Positions 53,701-59,700 of a stretch of DNA of 64,000 bases are shown one piece after another. The notes under the pieces are model-generated. The model searched no databases, had not been told where the DNA came from, and was given only the letters and a program-made list of their open reading frames with translations. The stretch lies in the NCBI GenBank assembly GCA_013397935.1, contig VZRN01004248.1, positions 612,673-676,672 on the forward strand. Direction: 5' to 3'. This stretch comes from Dasyornis broadbenti (Eukaryota > Chordata > Aves > Passeriformes > Dasyornithidae). Position numbers and translations under genes: made by a program. Positions within the stretch are counted from its first letter, which is position 1. Every line of letters starts with the position of its first letter.

Positions 53701-56700
53701 TGCTGTGCATAAATGATTCTGATGACCTGCTGCTCTCATTCCCTGCTGGTTTCCTCCACAGCAGAGAGCTCTTGGGGCTTTTCCATCTTAGATGATTAGA
53801 AGTGCATCTGCCACGAAAACCTCCAGTCACAGCAGGGGACTTGTGAAAAACATGAAGAGGAGACTTCACCATCTGATAGAATTTAATAGGAAACCGGGTG
53901 GCCTATTTTGGCTAAAATGTGGGGCAGCTCTCCTTCTTCAGATGTCAAGGAAGGGCCTGGACTCTGCTGTACAGTGAACCACTGGGTATTATTTCCTGGC
54001 CCTTTCCAGGCATATTGTGTGATCTCACGGACCACAGCCTCTCTAAGCCCAGCTGCTCTTCCTAAAGAAACCAATAATCTCCCTTACAGTTTAGGGCACA
54101 AGGTCTTCAGGGCCAAGTGCTACTTCTTACAATGTGCCTGCAGGGTTTCCAGGTGAATGGGGTTCTGGACCTGATTGAAGCTTCTGACGAACGGCCATGT
54201 AAAACAAAGAACAGTGCCAGCTACGGATCTTCTGTCTTTATCCAAAACTAGCTATGACTTCTAAGAAAGCCACAGCAATCCACAACCCAGTGTTTAGCCA
54301 GCAGTGACTACTGTGGTCTGGGTAATGGCTGCCCTAGGAAGTCCCACAGGGTGTCACTGCCTGGTTTTCCAGCCCAAGCTCTATTCCAAGAGCAAATGCT
54401 GTGGCATGCAGGGGAGTAAAAGGTCCCTCCTGCCATCTCCCCCCCTCTCTCCACACTTGCCTTAAGGGTGCTGGGCATAGAAAAGCTTTTATAGAAGGTT
54501 TCGAGCATTTTCTCTTTCCATTCCTTTCCCTTTACATCCTGGTTCATCTCTTGCCTCCCAGGCTGGTTTTCTTCTCTTTGCTACTTGCTTTCCCACCCAC
54601 CAGACTCCCACCACTGTGCCACAAAAAGCTTTAACAGCTACAGTGCCGAACTCTGTGACAGAGATGGAGAGCTAGGGGCCAGGGAGGAGCACAGAGGGGA
54701 TTTCTGCCTTCTGTGGAGGAGTCTCACATGAGTATTTTGTTTTGCTTGTTTCTTTTTAGGCTCTTCTGCTCTCTTCCAGCCTTTGAGAAGGTTCTGGCTG
54801 GACCAACAGGAACCAACACCCTAAGCAAGAGACACTGAAAAGCCTATTCTTGCTTTCCTCTAGTGTTTGAACGTCTTTGCTCAGCTAGAGATACCATATT
54901 CTAGTACTAGGATTGGAAGGATGCAGGGCACCAATACTATGGAAAAGCCTTCCCCTCTGTCCTTTTCCTCCACCATCTTCCATAACAAATGCCTCTTCTC
55001 CTATCATGGAAAGAGATGATGGAAAAAATTGCACCCTCCAACTTGGACTTCCTGACTGTTTGCTGGTCCCTCAGCAGTGCCAGCTGTTACTGACATCCAG
55101 CACGGCTTACGTTGTTCCCTCACAAGACTGGCCTGGCCACATCTATGTGTTTCAGTCCTTCTGCAACACCTTTCCTGTTCCCGTCTCATATTTCATGTGG
55201 TTTCCAGCCCCACAAGTACCTTGTGTTCCCCCAGCTCCCGCCTCCCTAAATCTTTCCATCTACCCAAGCCCTGCATTTCCATTTCCATCCCTCCCTTCCT
55301 CTGGAGCCCTGCATTACTCATTCCTGACTGCCTTCCTCACACCTTGGAGCTTCATCTTTCCGCTGTGATCAGGATTTTGGCCATGACCTCTGTGTCCCTA
55401 CACTGCTGCAAAGGTAACACCAAGAGGCCAGGTCTCAGCACTTTCCACTAGGTGGGTGTTATAGACAGCGGGAAGCAGCAGTAGAGGGATCGGGATGGGT
55501 GTGGTGTGGGATGCAAGGTGTGAAAAGCTTTTATCTTTCCCTCCGCTCTGTGTTCAGGCTGGGGTTACCTGAATCGTCTTCTGACACAATGCTGTAGATG
55601 AAGCTCCCGGGGGGATGCTCGGCTGCCCGGCGGTACCACAGAGGGAAGTGGTCCATGGTGAAGATACTTTCCTTTTCCTTCTGTGTCAGGAATTTCCTGC
55701 CGGGAGAAAACACGTTGTTCCTGGTGTGGAGGAGCAGCGGGAGCCCTCCTCGGGGCAATGCAGTGGGACACCTGCGGCCAGGCGCATCGCCTACATCTCC
55801 TCACCCGGGGCTTTCCCGTGCGGCGAGGGGAGCCGGTGTCCTCCGGTGTCCCCTCGGGGCAGGGGCGAGCCCTCCCTCGCTCCTGAGGGGCGACCGCTCC
55901 CGCGACCGCCGCGCCTCCCGCGACCGCCGCCAGGTGCCGCTGTCGGCCCGGCCCAGGCCCGCGGGCTGTGGGGGGCCGGGCAGGGCCCGAGGGGAGCCGG
56001 GCGGGACGGGAGCGAACCGGGCAGGATGGGAGGGTTACTGGTCAGTCTGGAAGGCTCACCGGGCAGGACGGAAGAGTTATCGGTCAGGACACCCCGCGAG
56101 GAGCAGGGGCAGCGTCGCACTGCGGTGTGAGGGGCGGCAGGTGCAGCAGGTGCCCGAGGGGAGCACAGGTGCGGCTGGCTTTGGGCCATTAGTTGCTGCG
56201 GGGGGTGGGGAGCAGGCGACTAAAGGGGATTAGGCAGTCTCCTACAAAAACAAACAACCCACCCCAAACATAAGGTTATGCGACTGTGGGTAAGTCCTGA
56301 CCTCCCCAGGAGACCCTCTCTCAGAGTGGAGACCTCATAGCAACCTTCCAGTATCTCAAGGGGGCCTACTGGGAAGCCAGAGCGGGACTCTGTTAGGAGC
56401 TGTAGTGGTAGGACAAGGAGGAACTGGGTACAGATTGAATGAGGGGATTTTAGGTAAGATACTGGGAAGAAATTTTTTACTGCGAGGGTGGTGAGAAGCT
56501 GAAATAGGTTGTTGAAAGAGGTTGTGGATGCCCCAACCCTGGCAGTATTCAAGGCTGGATAAAGACTTAAGCAACCTGGTCTAGTGGGAGATGTCCCTGT
56601 CCGTGGCAGAGTGGGTTGGGAATAGATGATCTTTAAAGTCCATTCCGAACCCTTAACAAATTCTATGATTCTGTGATTCCTAGAGATGCAGGGATGGAAG

Positions 56701-59700
56701 TGTTTGAGAAAAGAGGATCCTGGGAGCATGGCAAGACAGGCAGTGGGTGCTCAGGAGAGACCTCATGAAAATCAGGTCATTTGCTTCCCTGGAGGTTCAT
56801 ACAGCTTGCCAGGCAAATCCCTTTGTTTTCAGGCTCTTGTTTTGCTGTATATTTTGACGTAATGATAATTCCTCATTTATGATTCCTTCCTTTCAGGGGA
56901 TTCCAGAACCTCCTCCTGTGTGGTGTGTCGGGGTCTGTCTCTGCAGTGTGGTGACTGTGACTGTTTAAAGCATTGAATGCTGTTCCTGATGAGCAGTGGG
57001 GAATAAGGAATCATCATATTAGCCTCCTGCAGCACACAGCATTTCTCCCTTGTTGCCAAAGACTGACTAATCTGAATTGTTCAGACTGCTTCAAACACAT
57101 GAAGAGTGTCAACTTTCAGGCACAGCAGAGCTTGAATGTAGAACTCATGTTTGGGGAACCTGGGGATAGTGAAACAGCTGTCAAGAACCTAATGACCACC
57201 ACCACCACCACGGTCCCTTTCTGTTCCATCTGCTGGTGTGCCTCTGTGACCTGTCCTTTTTTACAGCAGCAGGCACCAGCCTGCATATTCAAAACGTACC
57301 AGAATGCAAACTACCCTTTCCATGTCAAAACCCTTCACTGCACACACACTTTTGCCTTGAGGGAGAGGACAAGAGAAAGAATTGGATGTGACAGATGTCA
57401 GTCACATCGCTTAACGCCTCACTGCAAGGCACTGGGATGCTGCTGTGATGTGGGCAGTGTAAAAGGCAGAACAGCATAAATCTGAGAGAGGAATTGAGAC
57501 AGAAAGATCAAACATAGCCAAGCTGGAATGTCGCTGGGGCACTGGAGTGCAGAGCCTTTGCACTGCAAAATGGTCCTGGGGATATGTAGTAACTGTGGAC
57601 ATTTTCTGTGCTTGCTGACTGAATTTAGGGAATGGTTGAAGGGTTTCATTCACATGAATGCACTTTGGGACAATGTTTTAAGAAAAACTCAAAAGGGACA
57701 GAAGAAAACAAAGGCCCCCTACCCTTACTCTGTGAATCAGAATCAACACCATCAAGGTGTTGCTTTTTCCGTTCAGCTTCTGTCTCTCCAAAAACATTTC
57801 TGGCTGGTGGTGATTTCATGCTGCCCCTTCAGAGACACTGACAAAAACCCCTTAATGCAGTTTAGGGACTTACTTGTTGGAAATTTTCTCTGAGCCCACA
57901 TACAGGGCACTCCTCATGAGTCCAGCCCGAGTGCCCAGAAATGCCATCTCAATGCCTGCCTCAGCGTCCCTGTGGAACAGAAACACACAAGCAGAAGCAA
58001 ACAGTTCTCAGAAAAGCCACAATCCCTGCCCCAGGGTGAGGGCCTTTCAAACCTGAAGCCACATCTGGAGCCCTGGTCCCAAGTTTATTTGCAATATAAG
58101 CCATTTACATCACGAGTGATAGTGGCTCCGCCCTGCTCACGGCAACACATTGTTGCTGGCTAACAACTGCCAGGCTTTAAATTTGTGCTTGGATTTACAC
58201 AGCTGAAATTTGCTTATTTCATTCTCTTTTAAGCAAACCATAAGCTCCTCTGCCCCTGCTAGCCCAACTCCAGGCTACTGCCATGAGGCTGACGTGCAGG
58301 AGAGGAACTGCAGAGAGAGAATGGCTGGCTCTGGAATGCAGAGAATGGCCGGGGCTGCAGAATATGTCTGAAGAGGGTGTGTTGGTGTAGCTGTTTAAAG
58401 CTGGGCTGGTAATTGGGTGTCCTAGCAGGATTGTCACTGGCTCACCTTCTGTTAGTGTAGGGATACAAGGAACTGAAATGGGGACAGGAGTCCAGTGGCC
58501 ATGAATATCTGTGAGTAACGTTATCTGCTGAAAGATCTGCGTGACACGATACAAGATACCACCAGCAATAGGTGCCTCACTGGAAATAATAAAATAGAAA
58601 ATTGTGTACTGAAGCCAGCCTGTCCGCTGTCTTCCTGAGGTTCAATCTGAAGGCACCACCAATAGAGAAAAGACCAAACTCCCTTTTCTCCACTAGAAAA
58701 ACTCTCACCAAATTAAAGGCTCTCCCAAAGAGGTCCAGCCTACTGGACTTCACTCCCAAGACACACTTTTCAAGTTATTTCTAACGCTATTGAGCTACTC
58801 CTATCAGCTTTTTGAACTATTTCTAAAGTTTCTGTTATGTTGTGAAAGGGTTTGTGACTGTTTCAGGCACTGCATAAACCCATAGCATCTGGAGATGCAT
58901 CTTCAATGGTGTTCTACCCATACTTATTTCCCATACACTTACAAGGACATGTTGAGGGCCAGTGTTGTCCAGTAGGCCTCCATGGGGGCAGTGACCACTG
59001 CATCGAACAGCACTTCCTGGACTAACTCCTCGTCACCTAAGGAGAAAAAAGAAGAACAAAAATCAGGAGAGAAAGACGTTTCTCCATAGATGTCCTGTCC
59101 TGGTTTCCACCAGATGCTCAAGCCAGTCCAGGCTACCAGTCTAATCCACTTTGGACTGGAGCTAAGAAGTGATTAGGAAAGTTCAAGGTATCATCACGTG
59201 CTAAATTACATGCCCCAGAACCCCATTTCTTTGACCTGCTTCATTTCTGTGTTGGCCTGCTTGCACTAATCTGTGAGAACATGGGGATCATCACGTTGCA
59301 GAAATGCCCCTGTCAGTGCTGTTCTCCATGGAGCCACCCCACCACTTCAGTGTTTCTGGCTCCACTTCCTACCTTGATGTCCCAGGTCTTCCTTAATGTT
59401 TTATCTCAAAGTCTCCCAACTTTCTTTGTCAGAGCTCTGAGGATCCTTCTCTCCATAGCTGTTGTCATTCAAACCTCACAGTTTGAATGTGAGCAGGAGG
59501 GAGAGCAGGAAAGATAATAATCCTATAACCACTTTTTTCTCCTGGATTAGTTACCTGTTGTGTTTGGAAAACAAAATTAATAATCCTTGTTCTGAAAAAA
59601 CCCATCTCTCTAGATGGCACCATGAGCCCTTGGAGGATGATGCCTGGGCTCCCTGGGAAACTGGGCTGTCTCAGCACTTTTCCTGGCTTCTCCTGCCGTT

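Larger units (their letters stand above)
12249..55568 (-). other. CACNA2D4: 43-kb CACNA2D4 intronic interval hosting LRTM2
   Basis: No CACNA2D4 coding exon was recognised between the VGVQ exon and the PLWYRR exon. The family normally has one more short exon here (Pro-x-Val-x-x-Ala-Ser-Thr-Ala to Ala-Ile-Ala-Ala), so the interval is probably two introns. The interval contains the whole of LRTM2 on the opposite strand and most of the repeats in the window. Confidence 0.75.
55700..56220. promoter_or_regulatory. CpG-rich island within CACNA2D4
   Basis: About 500 bases are strongly GC-rich with many CpGs and begin directly upstream (in minus-strand sense) of the 55569-55696 exon. They include an 18-bp tandem duplication and a 42-bp tandem unit. 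It may be an intragenic promoter, a methylated GC-rich minisatellite, or a remnant. Open frames through it (for example 55598-56233, plus strand) are long only because GC-rich DNA has few stops. Confidence 0.5.
55697..57873 (-). other. CACNA2D4: CACNA2D4 intron with CpG island and CR1
   Basis: A 2.2-kb intron carrying the CpG-rich block and a sense CR1 tail. A short (ACC)n run lies at 57197-57212. Confidence 0.8.

Noticed and set aside
55598..56233. 211-codon plus-strand frame (and overlapping 171-codon frame)
   Set aside because: It runs antisense to a CACNA2D4 exon and through a CpG-rich tandem-repeat block where stops are rare; the Arg/Gly/Pro composition reflects GC content.
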